From Alphaproteobacteria bacterium (GTDB taxonomy: Bacteria; Pseudomonadota; Alphaproteobacteria; SP197), in contig JAJEBJ010000029.1 of the NCBI GenBank assembly GCA_022822575.1, positions 1 to 6,618 on the forward strand: a stretch of 6,618 nt of DNA, written 5' to 3'. The notes under the pieces are model-generated. The model searched no databases. It was given only the letters and a program-made list of their open reading frames with translations, and was not told the DNA's origin. The position numbers and the translations under genes are program-made. Below are positions 6,290-6,618 of this stretch, piece after piece (the first letter of the stretch is position 1; every line of letters starts with the position of its first letter).

Positions 6290-6618
6290 TCATACCCCGA
6301 GCAGGTCATGCAGCAGTTCGCGGTCGCCGACAAGTTCATCGCGTGTGACTTCCCGGGCGATGGTGCCGCCCGCCATGACGTAGGCCCGTTCGGCAAGGGA
6401 GAGGCAAAAGTCGAGATTCTGCTCGGCGATGATGATCGAGAGTGTTGCCTCATCCTTCATCGCCATGAGAATACCAGCGATCTCATCGACAATGGATGGC
6501 TGGACACCCTCGCTGGGCTCATCGAGCATCAGCACTCTCGGGCGAGTGGCCAGGGCGCGGGCAATGGCGAGGATCTGTTGCTGGCCGCCACTCAGGCTGC
6601 CGGCCAGCGCCTCGGCCT
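6290..6618 (-). CDS. ABC transporter ATP-binding protein, UrtE/LivF type, C-terminal part
   Basis: The last 108 residues are visible; the N-terminus with the Walker A motif lies beyond the window. The ABC signature LSGGQQQILAIARAL, Walker B VLMLDEPSEG and the D-loop region EGVQPSIVDEI are present, then IIIAEQN at the H-loop position, where this subfamily usually has Glu-Gln, and LAERAYVMAGG near the end. The DEP-S/T-EG-V/I-QPSI wording is closer to UrtE (urea/short-chain amide transporters) than to LivF, which usually has DEPSLGLAP. The subunit would power import of a small nitrogen compound across the inner membrane with permease and binding proteins encoded upstream. It is the first gene of the minus-strand cluster in view and is followed by the amidase pair, which fits import of an amide substrate. 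No stop or frameshift is seen. Confidence 0.9.
   Translation of the reverse strand, partial: AEALAGSLSGGQQQILAIARALATRPRVLMLDEPSEGVQPSIVDEIAGILMAMKDEATLSIIIAEQNLDFCLSLAERAYVMAGGTIAREVTRDELVGDRELLHDLLGV

Noticed and set aside
6216..6453. Longer 125-residue version of the GatC-like protein
   Set aside because: The first 64 residues are an out-of-frame reading of the ABC ATPase gene end. Only the last 61 residues match GatC, and they have their own ribosome binding site.

Overview
This is a GC-rich window with strong G/C preference at third codon positions. The proteins look proteobacterial, most likely alphaproteobacterial: the uracil phosphoribosyltransferase has the ILRAGNGLLDG and DPMLGTGN variants I associate with that class, and urea/branched-chain-type ABC, amidase and ring-hydroxylase-like genes sit together. 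The taxonomic reading is an inference from protein style. No rRNA, tRNA, CRISPR array, insertion sequence or phage gene is visible.

Layout. Positions 1-372 (+) hold the C-terminal end of a WD40 beta-propeller protein. A 181-base gap with two small hairpins separates it from upp (554-1180, -), which converges on it. A 115-base divergent intergenic region follows. It carries a perfect 15-bp inverted repeat (TTGACC-GGC-GGTCAA, 1230-1244) resembling a TetR-family operator. From it a large metallophosphoesterase gene is read rightward (1296-3395, +). Its first half is a calcineurin-like phosphoesterase domain with all the usual metal-ligand motifs, and its second half is an alpha/beta, probably TIM-barrel-like, region of unknown function. 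It ends 27 bases from a convergent gene, with a long GC-rich hairpin across the junction.

The right half (3423-6618) is a tight minus-strand cluster, in transcription order: the end of a UrtE/LivF-type ABC transporter ATPase; a 61-residue GatC/AtzG-like subunit that starts with TTG; a GatA-like amidase whose start overlaps the small gene by 8 bases; and a Rieske-oxygenase-like protein. The likely theme is import of an amide or amino-acid-like compound, hydrolysis by an amidase with a small partner subunit, and a further step by the oxygenase-like protein. The substrate cannot be read from the sequence.

The most unusual point is the oxygenase-like protein. It keeps the ring-hydroxylating alpha-subunit layout and the exact Rieske spacing, but three of the four [2Fe-2S] ligands are replaced (Cys to Val92, His to Tyr94, Cys to Thr112; only His115 remains). 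The acid that normally bridges the Rieske and iron sites is Asn223. The mononuclear iron ligands (His226, His231, Asp359) look intact. It may be a Rieske-less oxygenase relative with a different electron source or a different reaction. The two-domain metallophosphoesterase and the small amidase subunit are the next most interesting items.
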